Part shown: in pieces, positions 26,117-35,650 of the stretch
Layout of the letters: the number at the start of each line of letters is the position of its first letter
How positions within the stretch are numbered: position 1 is the stretch's first letter
NCBI RefSeq assembly: GCF_010093445.1
Contig: NZ_PDWW01000018.1
Coordinates: 1-64,000 of the forward strand
Length of the DNA: 64,000 nucleotides
Direction of reading: 5' to 3'
Source: Pseudoxanthomonas japonensis
Lineage (GTDB): Bacteria > Pseudomonadota > Gammaproteobacteria > Xanthomonadales > Xanthomonadaceae
The notes under the pieces: model-generated
Database searches by the model: none
What the model saw: the letters and a program-made list of their open reading frames with translations, nothing else
Told to the model about the DNA's origin: nothing
Program-made: the position numbers and the translations under genes

Positions 26117-26139
26117 GCGGAGAGGGAGGGATTCGAACC
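26117..26139 (-). other. tRNA 3'-end fragment (tRNA-Ser-like)
   Basis: Minus strand GGTTCGAATCCC...TCTCCGC is a T-loop plus acceptor 3' strand of the kind seen in tRNA-Ser, starting near position 52 of a tRNA. The sequence upstream does not complete a T-stem or anticodon arm. Such fragments are typical attachment-site scars left by tRNA-targeting integrative elements. Confidence 0.5.
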
Positions 26140-26165
26140 TCAAGCCGCCTGTGCGATTCGCTCGA

Positions 26166-26189
26166 GGTGCCGGAAATAGGAATCGAACC
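26166..26189 (-). other. tRNA 3'-end fragment (tRNA-Leu-like)
   Basis: Minus strand GGTTCGATTCC...TTTCCGGCACC looks like the T-loop and acceptor end of a tRNA-Leu, with the terminal CCA reading CCT. No cognate 5' half follows upstream. It has the same orientation as the Ser-like fragment and the intact tRNA-Pro. Confidence 0.5.
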
Positions 26190-26250
26190 GTAGCTTGCAC
26201 AACCATCGCCTACGCGGCGATCCGTGGAATGGCAGCACCTTACGGGCATG

Positions 26251-26274
26251 AAAAAACCGCCACTAGGGCGGTTT
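26251..26274 (-). terminator. terminator of tRNA-Pro
   Basis: On the minus strand AAACCGCC (26274-26267), loop, GGCGGTTT and a run of T form a rho-independent terminator, 23 bp downstream of the tRNA 3' end. It fits termination of the tRNA transcript. Confidence 0.8.
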
Positions 26275-26296
26275 CTTCGTAACACGCTGAATCTAT

Positions 26297-26373
<77 letters not shown>

Positions 26374-26519
26374 ACTGAGCGCGGCATTGTAATGAAGCCG
26401 CCGGGCCGAGGCAAGACTTGGGGCGCGGATCCGACCATCGGCCGGGCCGGGTCCCACAAAAGCTGCGGCCCCCGCGGCGGCCACGTAAAATGTGCCGTTC
26501 ACGAAAGCCGGAGTGTCCC

Positions 26520-27902
26520 TTGATCAAGCCCCGTACCCCGCCTGGCGTCATGGAGCTGCTCCCGCGCGAGCAGATCGCCTTCCAGCGCATGCTGGACACC
26601 ATCCGCCGGAACTACGAGCGCTTCGGCTTCCTGCCCGTCGAAACCCCGGTCTTCGAACTGTCCGAGACCCTGCTGACCAAGTCCGGCGGCGAGACCGAGC
26701 GGCAGGTCTATTTCGTCCAGTCCACCGGCGCTCTGGCCAAGGAAGGCGAGGGGCTGCCCGAACTGGCCCTGCGTTTCGACCTGACCGTGCCGCTGGCCCG
26801 CTACGTGGCCGAGCACGAACATGAGCTGACCTTCCCGTTCCGCCGCTACCAGATCCAGCGCGTCTACCGCGGCGAACGCCAGCAGCGCGGCCGCTTCCGC
26901 GAGTTCTACCAGTGCGACATCGACGTGATCGGCAAGGACGCGCTGAGCGTGCGCTTCGACGCCGAGATCCTGGCGGTGATCCACGCCGTCTTCAGTGAGC
27001 TTGGCATCGGCGACTTCACCATCCAGTTGAACAACCGCAAGCTGATGCGCGGTTTCTTCGAAGCGCAGGGCGTCACCGACGGCGAACAGCAGGCGCTGGT
27101 CCTGCGCGAAGTCGACAAGCTGGACAAGCGCGGCGCCGACTACGTGCGCGAGACGCTGACCGGCGAAGGCTTCGGCATGTCGGCCGAGGGTGTCGACCGC
27201 ATCCTCGATTTCGTCGCCGTGCGCAGCACCGGCCACGCCGATGCGCTGGCCAGGCTCGACGCGCTGGGGCAGGGCAGCGACACCTTCAACCAGGGCATCG
27301 CCGAGCTGCGCGAAGTGCTGGACCTGGTCAAGGCGCTGGGCGTGCCGGAAAGCGCCTACTGCCTGAACTTCTCCATCGCACGCGGCCTGGACTACTACAC
27401 CGGCACCGTCTACGAGACGCAGCTGGACGGCTATCCGCAGATCGGCTCGATCTGCTCGGGCGGCCGCTACGAAGACCTGGCCAGCCACTACACCAAGTCC
27501 AAGCTGCCGGGCGTGGGCATCTCGATCGGCCTGACCCGCCTGTTCTGGCAGCTGCGCGAGGCCGGTCTGATCGCCGGCAGCGACGAGAGCAGCGTGCAGG
27601 CGATGGTGGCGCTGATGGACGACGGCCAGCTGGCCGGTTCGCTGGACATCGCGCGCCGCCTGCGCGCGGCCGGCATCAACACCGAAGTGCAGATGGAAGG
27701 CCGCAAGCTGGCCAAGCAGTTCCAGTACGCCTCGCGTGCGGGCATCCGCTTCGTGGTGCTGGCCGGCGAGGACGAACTCGCGCGCGGCGTGGTGACGGTC
27801 AAGGACCTGCTGCGCGAGCAGCAGTTCGAGGTGAAGCGCGAGGAACTGGCCAGCAGCCTGAAAGTGGAGCTGGAACAGGCCCGCGCATTGGCGGGGCGCT
27901 GA
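26520..27902 (+). CDS. hisS: histidyl-tRNA synthetase
   Basis: A 460-residue class II synthetase. Motif 1 lies around [10 protein letters not shown], motif 2 around [28 protein letters not shown], the histidine-specific motifs are ARGLDYYTG and [11 protein letters not shown], and motif 3 is [15 protein letters not shown]-terminal anticodon-binding domain begins near residue 365. The start is TTG 26520 preceded by GGAG at 26510-26513; this gives the [10 protein letters not shown]-terminus usual in xanthomonads, and no ATG precedes it in frame with homology. It ends one base before the ammonia-lyase ATG. Confidence 0.95.
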   Translation: MIKPRTPPGVMELLPREQIAFQRMLDTIRRNYERFGFLPVETPVFELSETLLTKSGGETERQVYFVQSTGALAKEGEGLPELALRFDLTVPLARYVAEHEHELTFPFRRYQIQRVYRGERQQRGRFREFYQCDIDVIGKDALSVRFDAEILAVIHAVFSELGIGDFTIQLNNRKLMRGFFEAQGVTDGEQQALVLREVDKLDKRGADYVRETLTGEGFGMSAEGVDRILDFVAVRSTGHADALARLDALGQGSDTFNQGIAELREVLDLVKALGVPESAYCLNFSIARGLDYYTGTVYETQLDGYPQIGSICSGGRYEDLASHYTKSKLPGVGISIGLTRLFWQLREAGLIAGSDESSVQAMVALMDDGQLAGSLDIARRLRAAGINTEVQMEGRKLAKQFQYASRAGIRFVVLAGEDELARGVVTVKDLLREQQFEVKREELASSLKVELEQARALAGR

Positions 27903-27903
27903 C

Positions 27904-29793
27904 ATGAAGCCGATCCTGCTGGATGGTGCATCGCTTACCCGCGACAAGCTGGTCGAGATCGCGTTCGGCGCCAGCGTCGAGCTGGACAAGGGCGCGCTGA
28001 AGGCGGTCGCACGCGCGGCCGACTTCCTCGCCGAACAGGTCCGCCGCGAAGAGCCGATCTACGGCGTCTCCACCGGCTTCGGCAGCAATGCCGACAAGCT
28101 GCTCGGCGCGCATCCGCTGCGCGACGAACTGCCGGGCGCGGTGAAGTCCGGGCGTTCGCTGCATGAGGAGCTGCAGTACAACCTGATCGTCACCCACGCC
28201 GTGTGTGTCGGTGAGCCTATGGCGCCGGAGATCGTCCGCGCCATGCTCGGCATCCGCATCAACACCCTGCTGAAAGGCCATTCCGGCATCCGCGTGGAGA
28301 CGCTGCAGGCGCTGACGGCGATGCTCAATGCCGGCATCGTGCCGGTGGTGCCGTCGCTGGGTTCGGTCGGCGCATCCGGCGACCTGGCACCGCTGTCGCA
28401 CCTGGCCATCGTGCTGCTGGGCGGTGGCGAAGCGTTCTACAACGGCGAGCGCATCGCCGGTGCCGAGGCGCTGAAGCGCGCCGGCCTGTCGCCGGTCGCG
28501 CTGTCGTACAAGGAAGGGCTTGCGCTCAACAATGGCACGGCGCAGATGCTGGCGATGGGTGTGCTGGCGACTTACCGGCTGGACCAGTTGCTGGACACCG
28601 CCGATCTCGCCGCCGCGATGACCATCGACGCCTTCGCGGGCCGTCTGGGCGCGTTCGCCGAGGAGGTGCATGCGCTGCGGCCGCATCCGGGCCAGGTGCA
28701 CGTCGCCGCCCGCCTGCGCGAACTGCTGGACGGCTCGACGCTGGCCGACATTCCGTACCACCTGGTGCCGAAGTTCCGTCCCTGGCTGCCGCGCAGCTGG
28801 GATACCGCCGAGGCGCAGGCACTGCGCTTCGACATCGGCTGGGACTGGGTGCCGACCGACCAGCGCCACGGCCGCGAGAAGTTCTACGACCGCTTCATGC
28901 CGTTCCGTGGCGGCAAGAAGCACCAGCCGCAGGACAGCTATTCGTTGCGCTGCATCCCGCAGGTGCACGGCGCCGTGCGCGATGCGGTCGAGCAGGCCAA
29001 GCGCGTGCTGGAGATCGAACTCAACGCGGTAACCGACAATCCGCTGGTGTTCCCCGACAGGCAGGCCGAGCACGTCGAAGAGCAGGTGATCTCCGCCGGC
29101 CACTTCCACGGCATGCCGCTGGCGCTGGCGATGAGCTACGTGAAGGCGGCCATCCCGACGCTGGCGTCGATTTCCGAGCGCCGCCTCAACAAGCTGGTCG
29201 ACCCGGCCACCAACGACGGACTGCCGGCGTTCCTGATCGGCAACGAGGACGGCACCGAGTCGGGCCACATGATCGTGCAGTACTCGGCGGCGGCCATCGT
29301 CAACGACCTCGCCAGCCGCGCGCACCCGGCCAGCGTGTTCTCGGTGCCGACCAGCGCGAACGCGGAAGACCATGTATCGATGGGCGCCAACGAGGCACGC
29401 CATGTGCTGGCGATGGTGCAGGACCTGGGCAAGGTGCTGGCGCTGGAGCTGTACACCGCCGCGCAGGCGCTCGACCTTCGCCGCGACATGATCAACGCCG
29501 CGCGTGCGCTGTCGGATCGCACGGATGCGGAAGGCCTGGCGGTGAAGGTGGCCGGTGGCCCGCAGGCCGGCGCGGAGGGGCGCGATACGTTCCTGGCCGA
29601 AGTCGAAGCGCTGCGCGCCGCGCTGGCGTCCAGCGCGGCCTTCCACCCCGGCCACGCCGTCGCCGCCGCGCACGCGGCGATCCGCGCGAAGATCCCGTTC
29701 CTCGACCGCGACCGCGCACTGGATGGCGAAGTCGCCACTGCGGTGCGGCTGGTGGAGTCGGGGGAGATCCTGGCGGCAGTCCGGAGCCGCTGA
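27904..29793 (+). CDS. histidine ammonia-lyase homologue with ~60-residue insertion
   Basis: A 629-residue MIO-type aromatic ammonia-lyase. The cofactor triad Ala157-Ser158-Gly159 is in GSVGASGDLAPLSHL, and YGVSTGFGSNAD carries the catalytic Tyr. Selectivity residues are of histidine type: His98 in LIVTHAVCVG equals the His of HutH (PAL/TAL differ), and Glu488 in NAEDHVSMG equals the HutH glutamate, where PAL/TAL have Gln-Asp. HutH is normally about 510 residues; the excess is mainly an insertion around residues 280-338 (PKFRPWLPRSWD ... GGKKHQPQD) between GQVHVAARLRELL and YSLRC. It likely makes urocanate, but it sits beside hisS rather than in a hut operon. Confidence 0.78.
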   Translation: MKPILLDGASLTRDKLVEIAFGASVELDKGALKAVARAADFLAEQVRREEPIYGVSTGFGSNADKLLGAHPLRDELPGAVKSGRSLHEELQYNLIVTHAVCVGEPMAPEIVRAMLGIRINTLLKGHSGIRVETLQALTAMLNAGIVPVVPSLGSVGASGDLAPLSHLAIVLLGGGEAFYNGERIAGAEALKRAGLSPVALSYKEGLALNNGTAQMLAMGVLATYRLDQLLDTADLAAAMTIDAFAGRLGAFAEEVHALRPHPGQVHVAARLRELLDGSTLADIPYHLVPKFRPWLPRSWDTAEAQALRFDIGWDWVPTDQRHGREKFYDRFMPFRGGKKHQPQDSYSLRCIPQVHGAVRDAVEQAKRVLEIELNAVTDNPLVFPDRQAEHVEEQVISAGHFHGMPLALAMSYVKAAIPTLASISERRLNKLVDPATNDGLPAFLIGNEDGTESGHMIVQYSAAAIVNDLASRAHPASVFSVPTSANAEDHVSMGANEARHVLAMVQDLGKVLALELYTAAQALDLRRDMINAARALSDRTDAEGLAVKVAGGPQAGAEGRDTFLAEVEALRAALASSAAFHPGHAVAAAHAAIRAKIPFLDRDRALDGEVATAVRLVESGEILAAVRSR

Positions 29794-29811
29794 GGTCCAG
29801 GAAAAGTAGGT

Positions 29812-29873
29812 GTGGGAGCGACGTGAGTCGCGAGCTTTTTGCAGAGAGCCTTCGCGACTTACGTCGCTCCCAC
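29812..29873. repeat. family A repeat pair, copy 3
   Basis: GTGGGAGCGACGTGAGTCGCGA (29812-29833) faces TCGCGACTTACGTCGCTCCCAC (29852-29873) between the convergent ammonia-lyase and GGDEF genes, with GCTTTTTGC after the first arm, as in copy 2. Confidence 0.9.
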
Positions 29874-29887
29874 AACAGCGAAATTCT

Positions 29888-31723
29888 TTACAGGGTCCGC
29901 ACGCAGTCCCGCCCTTCGGCCTTGGCCGCGTACAGCGCCTGGTCCGCAACCTGCAGCGCCGATTCCAGGCTGTCGCGCGCCTCCAGGTCGACGCAGTGCA
30001 CGCCGATGCTGGCGGACACCGCGATGACCAGCTCGCCGCTCCGGCAGGGTTGCGCGCGCAAGGCCTGACGCAGTTCCTCGGCCACGACGCTCGCTTCGCC
30101 CAGGCCCATGCCGGGCAGGGCGGCGATGAATTCCTCGCCGCCGAACCGGGCCAGCAGCGCGCCGTGCGGCCGCAGCGTCTCGGCCAGCGTGTTCGACGTG
30201 CAGCGCAGGCAGTCGTCGCCGACCAGGTGGCCGTAGGTGTCGTTGATGCGCTTGAAGTGGTCCAGGTCGATCATCAGCAGCGAGATCGGCCGCTGCGAAT
30301 TGCGCGACTGCGACAGCAGGTGTTCGAACGCCTCGCGGAAATGCGTGCGGTTGTAGAGGTCGGTCAGGCCGTCGAGGCGGCTGGATTCGCGCAGGCGGTG
30401 GTGCGCGCTTTCCAGTTCCGACATCGCCTGGCGCAGTTCGCCGGTCCGCTCGACGACCTGCGCTTCCAGCGAGTTCTTCGCGTCGCGCACGATGCGCTCG
30501 TTCTCGTTGCGCAGGGCCGCATACCGGTAGCCCAGCGCCACCGACAGCAGCAGCATCTCCAGCGCCGAGCCGATCTGCACGCCGTACTCGGTGATGAAGG
30601 TCTTCGGCAGCAGGCCGAACGCCAGCGCTACGAAGATGCCGGTGCCGAGCAGGAACATCGCCCAGGCCAGCAGGAACACCTTCGCGGGCCGGTAGCCGGT
30701 GCGCACCACCATCAGCGTGATCACCGCGATCCACACGATGCTGGGGAACACGGCCGCCGAGGCGATCGGCGTGGCCACGTGGTACGGCAGCTGCGTGGCC
30801 GCGATGCCCAGCAGCACGAAGAACGCGATGATGGCCTTGCTGATGCGGTCGCCCAGCCGCCATCGCGTGTTGAGGTCGAGGAACGTGCGGGCGAACTGCT
30901 GCATGCCGATCTGCGCCAGGCAGACCGAGAGCGGCACCGACTTGTCCGCCAGCCAGGTGGAATGCGGCCACAGGTATTCGAACCCCAGGCCGTTGAGGGT
31001 GAACAGCACCAGTCCGAATGCGCTGATGTGGAACAGGTACCAGAAGTAGCTGCCGTCGCGCAGCACCAGCCACAGCACCAGGTTGTAGAAGAACAGCGCC
31101 AGCAGGATGCCGTAGTAGATGCCGATGCCGAGTTGGCCGTCGCGCGAGAGTTCGGCGAAGGCGGCGGGCGTGTACAGGAACAGCGGCACCTGCATTGAAC
31201 TCTGGCTCTGCACGCGCACCAGCAGGTCGACCTCTTCGCCGGTCGGCAGGTCGAGCCAGAAGTTGGGGTGGCGGTAGCGGATGCTGCGTTGCTCGAACGG
31301 GAAGCTGTCGCCACCCGCGTGATGCACGGTGCGGCCGTCCGGATAGCGCGCATACACGTCGATGCGGTCGCTGAGGGCGTACTGCTGCACCAGCAGCCAG
31401 CGCTGCTCGCGCGGGTTCTGGTTGGTCACGCGGACGTGGAACCAGAACGCGCCGGTCTGGAAGCCGAAGGAGGCATCGCCGTTGGGCAGCGGAACAAAGC
31501 GGCCGTCGTCCAGTTGCCGCTTCGCCCCTTCGACCGTCGTCGTGCCATCGGCGTCGTGCAGGTACGTGGTCTGGGGGGCGAGCGGGAGATAGCTGGCGTC
31601 GGCCGCGATGCGCGCCGGCGAGTCGCGGGCGTTCGCCACCAATGGGAAGCAGACCAGCAGCAGGAGCCAGAGCCCGGCGGCCAGTGTGCGGTGCTCGCGT
31701 GGCGTGGTGTGTGGTGACCGCAT
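29888..31723 (-). CDS. 7TMR-DISM diguanylate cyclase
   Basis: A 611-residue membrane sensor. A signal peptide (about 1-33) leads into a periplasmic 7TMR-DISMED2 carbohydrate-binding-like domain (about 45-180; FGFQTGAFWFHVRVTN), seven membrane helices (about 190-395), a coiled coil (about 405-445), and a GGDEF domain (about 450-605) with DLDHFKRINDTYGH and active-site ARFGGEEF. The RxxD inhibitory site is not evident. It should make c-di-GMP in response to a periplasmic ligand. I start at ATG 31723, preceded by a G-rich ribosome-binding sequence; an upstream ATG at 31795 would add 24 residues before the signal. It is divergent from the his operon. Confidence 0.85.
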   Translation of the reverse strand: MRSPHTTPREHRTLAAGLWLLLLVCFPLVANARDSPARIAADASYLPLAPQTTYLHDADGTTTVEGAKRQLDDGRFVPLPNGDASFGFQTGAFWFHVRVTNQNPREQRWLLVQQYALSDRIDVYARYPDGRTVHHAGGDSFPFEQRSIRYRHPNFWLDLPTGEEVDLLVRVQSQSSMQVPLFLYTPAAFAELSRDGQLGIGIYYGILLALFFYNLVLWLVLRDGSYFWYLFHISAFGLVLFTLNGLGFEYLWPHSTWLADKSVPLSVCLAQIGMQQFARTFLDLNTRWRLGDRISKAIIAFFVLLGIAATQLPYHVATPIASAAVFPSIVWIAVITLMVVRTGYRPAKVFLLAWAMFLLGTGIFVALAFGLLPKTFITEYGVQIGSALEMLLLSVALGYRYAALRNENERIVRDAKNSLEAQVVERTGELRQAMSELESAHHRLRESSRLDGLTDLYNRTHFREAFEHLLSQSRNSQRPISLLMIDLDHFKRINDTYGHLVGDDCLRCTSNTLAETLRPHGALLARFGGEEFIAALPGMGLGEASVVAEELRQALRAQPCRSGELVIAVSASIGVHCVDLEARDSLESALQVADQALYAAKAEGRDCVRTL

Positions 31724-31884
31724 GCCCGTCCCCCCCGGGTTGCCCGCTGCGCGGTAGGTGCTCCGGCGTTCGGGCGTCCTTGGCAGTGTACTCATCGTCC
31801 GTGTCCGCTCCAGTCCATCGCGGGTCCCCGTCCTGTCCTGCCCAAGACAACGCAATCGACGCACGCATCCAGACAAGCGGCGGG

Positions 31885-31932
31885 TTGACGCTCCGCAACA
31901 ATCCAATTAATGTACTAGCGTATTAATACATT
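31885..31932 (+). promoter_or_regulatory. his operon promoter with TrpR-like operator
   Basis: TTGACG (31885-31890) is a good -35 box; a weak -10 (TAATGT, 31908-31913) follows at 17 bp. A 24-bp palindrome, AATGTACTA-GCGTAT-TAATACATT (31909-31932), covers the -10 and start region. Eight of its nine outer pairs match and the half-sites resemble the trp operator GTACTAG core. The next gene encodes a TrpR-family protein, so autorepression of the his operon is likely. Confidence 0.6.
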
Positions 31933-31947
31933 GGATCGCCCGTTTAC

Positions 31948-32274
31948 ATGAAGCGCCGTCCCCACGACGACCCCCAGTCCGCCTCCGGCCCGCTGCAGGC
32001 GCTGTCCGAGGCGCTTGCCGCGCTGGGGCAGGCGCAGGAAGTGCGGGCCTTCCTGGAAGACCTGTGCACCCCGGCGGAACTGGAAGCCATGTCCGACCGC
32101 TGGCGGGTCGTGCCGCTGTTGCTGAAGGGCGTGCCGTACCGCGAGATCCACGACCTGACCCAGGTCAGCGTGACCACCATCGGCCGTGTCGCCCGCACGC
32201 TGGAGCGGGGGGCCGGTGGCTACGCCGCCGCCGTCCAGCGCCAGCAGGCCGCGACGTCCTCCGCTTCCCACTGA
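31948..32274 (+). CDS. hisR: TrpR-family repressor (YerC/YecD type), probable his regulator
   Basis: A 108-residue helical DNA-binding protein. The TrpR fold is evident in [37 protein letters not shown] and the recognition helix [17 protein letters not shown]. It is the first gene of the his operon, nine bases before hisG. Xanthomonads are reported to use a TrpR-family regulator (HisR) for histidine genes, and a trp-operator-like palindrome overlaps the promoter 16-39 bp upstream of the ATG. Histidine as corepressor is inferred. The first ~20 residues are polar and variable. Confidence 0.78.
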   Translation: MKRRPHDDPQSASGPLQALSEALAALGQAQEVRAFLEDLCTPAELEAMSDRWRVVPLLLKGVPYREIHDLTQVSVTTIGRVARTLERGAGGYAAAVQRQQAATSSASH

Positions 32275-32283
32275 GTTCCCCCC

Positions 32284-33198
32284 ATGAGTCCCTCCCTGAC
32301 CCCCGCGACGCGCGAGCGTCTGCGCATCGCCATCCAGAAGAGCGGGCGGCTGGCCGAGCCGGCGCGCACGCTGCTCGCCGCCTGCGGCCTGAGCTGGCGC
32401 GAAAGCCGCGACAAGCTGTTCTGCTACGGCGAATCCCTGCCGGTGGACCTGCTGCTGGTGCGCGACGACGACATCCCCGGCCTGATCGCCGACGGTGTCT
32501 GCGATTTCGGCATCGTCGGCCGCAACGAACTGGACGAGCAGGCCGGCGAACGCGCCCTCAATGGGTTGCCGCAGGCCTACCGCGAACTGCGTCCGCTGGG
32601 TTTCGGCAGCTGCCGGCTGATGCTGGCGATCCCCGACAGCTGGGAATGGACCGGCCCCGAACAGCTGCAGGGCCTGCGCATCGCCACCAGCTATCCGTCC
32701 GTCTTGCGCCAGTGGCTGCAGGCGCGCGGCATCGACGCGGCGGTGGTGGAACTGTCCGGCTCCGTCGAGATCGCGCCGAAGCTGGGCACCGCCGACCTGA
32801 TCTGCGATCTGGTTTCCAGTGGCGCCACGCTGGCGGCGAACCAGCTGAAGCCGGTGGAGACCCTGCTCGACAGCGAGGCCGTGCTCGCCGGTCCGGCGCG
32901 CGAGTTCGACGATGCCCGCGCCGGCCTGGCCGACATGCTGCTGCGTCGCCTGGATGGCGTGTTGAAGTTGAAGGACAGCAAGCTGCTGATGTTCCGTGCC
33001 GAGCGCGACACCGTGCCGGCGCTGTCGCGCCTGCTGACCGACAGCGAGGGCCTGGTCACGCTGCCGGGCGGCGAGGACGGTCCGCTGTCGCTGCAGGCGA
33101 TGTGCCACGGCGCGGTCACCTGGCAGCGGCTGGAGGAACTGCAGCGCGCCGGCGCGCAGGGACTGATGGTGCTGTCGGTCGAGAGGTCGCTGGCATGA
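32284..33198 (+). CDS. hisG: ATP phosphoribosyltransferase (long form)
   Basis: HisG condenses ATP and PRPP in the first, feedback-controlled step of histidine synthesis. At 304 residues it is the long form with a C-terminal regulatory domain, so no HisZ is needed. Recognisable are IAIQKSGRL, the [11 protein letters not shown] segment, [12 protein letters not shown] and [27 protein letters not shown], with the PRPP loop. The stop overlaps the hisD ATG (ATGA). Confidence 0.95.
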   Translation: MSPSLTPATRERLRIAIQKSGRLAEPARTLLAACGLSWRESRDKLFCYGESLPVDLLLVRDDDIPGLIADGVCDFGIVGRNELDEQAGERALNGLPQAYRELRPLGFGSCRLMLAIPDSWEWTGPEQLQGLRIATSYPSVLRQWLQARGIDAAVVELSGSVEIAPKLGTADLICDLVSSGATLAANQLKPVETLLDSEAVLAGPAREFDDARAGLADMLLRRLDGVLKLKDSKLLMFRAERDTVPALSRLLTDSEGLVTLPGGEDGPLSLQAMCHGAVTWQRLEELQRAGAQGLMVLSVERSLA

Positions 33199-34508
33199 CC
33201 GCGTCGCCCGCACCCGTGTACGACTGGACCGTGCTGGACGACGCCACGCGCGAGGCACTGCTCGCGCGTCCTGTGCAGACCGTCGCGCAACGCACTCGCG
33301 ATGCCGTCGCCGGCCTGCTGGCCGATGTGCAGGCCCGTGGCGACGCGGCGCTGCGTGAGGTCACCGCGCGTTTCGATGGCGTGGAACTCGCGACGTTCGA
33401 GGTCAGCGAGGCAGAGTTCGCCGCCGCGCATACCGCCGTGCCTGCCGACCTGCGCCAGGCGATGCAGGAGGCCGCCGAGCGCATCGAGGCCTTCCATCGC
33501 GCCGGCATGGCGCAGCCCTATTCTGTGGAAACCGCGCCGGGCGTGGTGTGCGAGCGGATGATCCTGCCGATCCCGCGTGTGGGCCTGTACGTGCCCGCCG
33601 GCAGTGCACCGCTGCCGTCGACGGCGCTGATGCTGGGGATTCCGTCGCGCCTGGCCGGGTGCCGCGAAGTGGTGCTGTGCACGCCGCCGCGCAAGGACGG
33701 CACGGCCGATCCGGCGGTGCTGGTGGCTGCACAGCTGACCGGCGTGCGTTGCGTGTTCAAGCTGGGGGGCGCGCAGGCGATCGCCGCGATGGCGTTCGGC
33801 ACCGACAGCGTGCCGGCCTGCGACAAGCTGTTCGGCCCAGGCAACAGCTACGTGACCGAAGCCAAGCAGCAGGTCGCGCAGTCCGGCGCCGCGGCCATCG
33901 ACATGCCCGCAGGGCCGTCGGAAGTGCTGGTGATCGCCGATGCCGGCGCGGACGCGGCCTTCGTCGCGGCCGACCTGCTGTCGCAGGCCGAGCATGGCCC
34001 CGACTCGCAGGTGCTGCTGCTGTCCGATGACGAGGGTCTGATCGAACGCGTGCAGGCGGAACTTGCCACGCAGCTGGCGGAACTGGACCGCGCCGATATC
34101 GCGCGGCAGGCGCTGTCGGCATCGCGCCTGGTCAAGGTCGCGACGCTGGACGAGGCCTTCGCCATCAGCAACCGCTATGCGCCGGAACACCTGATCCTCG
34201 CGCTGCGCGATGCGCGCGCCTGGCTGGGTCGCGTGGAGGCGGCGGGTTCCGTCTTCCTCGGTGACTACACGCCGGAAGCATTGGGTGACTACTGCAGCGG
34301 CACCAACCATGTGCTGCCCACCAGCGGCGCGGCGCGTGCGTACAGCGGTGTCAGCGTGGCCAGCTTCCAGAATTTCGTCAGTGTGCAGTCGGCCAGTCGT
34401 GCCGGCATCGCCGCCATCGGTGACTGCGCAGTGACGCTGGCGCGCGCCGAAGGGCTGGATGCGCATGCCAATGCCGTCGCGTTGCGCCTGCGCAAGGCGG
34501 CAGCGTGA
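33195..34508 (+). CDS. hisD: histidinol dehydrogenase
   Basis: HisD oxidises L-histidinol to histidine in two NAD-dependent steps. The 437-residue protein has [35 protein letters not shown], the zinc/active-site [10 protein letters not shown] (Gln and His ligands), NRYAPEHL (catalytic Glu-His) and [15 protein letters not shown]. Start ATG 33195 overlaps the hisG stop by 4 bp, and its own stop overlaps the hisC start. Confidence 0.96.
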   Translation: MTASPAPVYDWTVLDDATREALLARPVQTVAQRTRDAVAGLLADVQARGDAALREVTARFDGVELATFEVSEAEFAAAHTAVPADLRQAMQEAAERIEAFHRAGMAQPYSVETAPGVVCERMILPIPRVGLYVPAGSAPLPSTALMLGIPSRLAGCREVVLCTPPRKDGTADPAVLVAAQLTGVRCVFKLGGAQAIAAMAFGTDSVPACDKLFGPGNSYVTEAKQQVAQSGAAAIDMPAGPSEVLVIADAGADAAFVAADLLSQAEHGPDSQVLLLSDDEGLIERVQAELATQLAELDRADIARQALSASRLVKVATLDEAFAISNRYAPEHLILALRDARAWLGRVEAAGSVFLGDYTPEALGDYCSGTNHVLPTSGAARAYSGVSVASFQNFVSVQSASRAGIAAIGDCAVTLARAEGLDAHANAVALRLRKAAA

Positions 34509-35650
34509 GCGCCGTGCTCTCCCTCGTCCGCCCTGACCTGCGCGACTTCGCCGGCTACAAGTCGGCACGCAGCGAGGCGCTGCGTGGCGATGTGTGGCTG
34601 AATGCCAACGAATCTGCCTGGGCCAATCCGGCCGATGGGGAGGGACGCAGCCGCCGCTATCCCGATCCGCAGCCCCCGGCGCTGCGCGCGCGGATGGCAC
34701 AGCTGTACGGCGTTGCGTCGGAACACCTGCTGGTCGGGCGCGGCAGCGACGAGGCGATCGACCTGCTGGTGCGTGCGTTGTGCGTGCCGGGACAGGACGC
34801 CATCGTGATCACGCCGCCCGTGTTCGGCATGTATGCCGTCTGCGCACGGCTGCAGGGCGCACGCATTGTCGAGGTACCGCTGGTCGACGGCGAAACCGGT
34901 TTCATCGCCGATCTCGACGCCATCCGCGAGGCGGTCTTGGGGCAGGGCGCCAAGATCGTGTTCCTGTGTTCGCCCTCGAACCCGGCCGGCTCGGCCATTC
35001 CGCACGACGGCATCTCGGCGTTGGCGCGTGCGCTGGACGGCAAGGCACTGGTGGTGGTGGACGAGGCTTATGGTGAGTTCGCCGATGGCCCGTCCGCCAC
35101 GACGCTGCTGGACACGCAGGCGAACGTGGCCGTGCTGCGGACGCTGTCGAAGGCACATGCGCTGGCCGCCGCGCGCATCGGCGTGGTGATCGGCGATGCC
35201 GACCTGATTGCGGTGCTGCAACGCTGCCAGGCACCGTATCCGGTGCCGACGCCCTGCGCCGACGTGGCGCTGGAAGGCCTGTCCGACGCTGCGCTGACGC
35301 AGACGCGCGAACGCGTCGCGCTGGTACGCAGCGAACGCGCGCGCCTGCATGCAGCGCTCGAAAGGACTGCCGGTGTCCGTCGCGTCTACGCTTCGCAGGG
35401 CAACTACCTGCTGGCGCGCTTCGACGATGCCGAGCGCGCCTTCCGCACGCTGCTCGCTGCCGGTGTCGTGGTTCGCGACCAGCGTGCCGCCCCCCAGCTC
35501 GGAGACGCACTGCGCATCACCGTCGGCTCGCCGGTCCAGAACGATCGCGTGCTGTCCGCCCTGGGCGAGGACGCTGCAGGAGGGGCTTCAGCCCCGACCG
35601 GTTTGGTCGTCGTCGGGGCTGAAGCCCCTCCTACCGAAACCATGTCATGA
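34505..35650 (+). CDS. hisC: histidinol-phosphate aminotransferase, with repeat-encoded C-terminus
   Basis: A PLP aminotransferase for imidazole-acetol phosphate. [29 protein letters not shown], and the PLP-lysine segment [15 protein letters not shown] are present, and [18 protein letters not shown] is the normal family end. About 24 further residues (358-381, [19 protein letters not shown]...) are encoded by a perfect 21-bp inverted repeat inserted before the stop. The ATGA overlap with hisB is kept, so the element arrived without breaking coupling. Confidence 0.93.
   Translation: MSAVLSLVRPDLRDFAGYKSARSEALRGDVWLNANESAWANPADGEGRSRRYPDPQPPALRARMAQLYGVASEHLLVGRGSDEAIDLLVRALCVPGQDAIVITPPVFGMYAVCARLQGARIVEVPLVDGETGFIADLDAIREAVLGQGAKIVFLCSPSNPAGSAIPHDGISALARALDGKALVVVDEAYGEFADGPSATTLLDTQANVAVLRTLSKAHALAAARIGVVIGDADLIAVLQRCQAPYPVPTPCADVALEGLSDAALTQTRERVALVRSERARLHAALERTAGVRRVYASQGNYLLARFDDAERAFRTLLAAGVVVRDQRAAPQLGDALRITVGSPVQNDRVLSALGEDAAGGASAPTGLVVVGAEAPPTETMS
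35578..35632. repeat. AGGAGGGGCTTCAGCCCCGAC inverted repeat inside hisC 3' end
   Basis: Perfect 21-bp arms at 35578-35598 and 35612-35632 enclose 13 bp. Each arm is itself palindromic (GGGGCTTCAGCCCC). It is translated in frame as the tail of HisC. The unit resembles the GTAGGAG...-type repeats common between xanthomonad genes. Confidence 0.9.

Larger units (their letters stand above)
25990..26296. other. non-coding stretch between the insert and tRNA-Pro
   Basis: No credible gene is visible here. In order it holds the TAGGTTGGG repeat (25998-26080), the two tRNA 3' fragments (26117-26189), a small palindrome ATCGCC-TACGC-GGCGAT (near 26205-26221), and the minus-strand terminator at 26251-26274. 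Short minus-strand frames here read through tRNA-like sequence and are not convincing. Confidence 0.6.
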
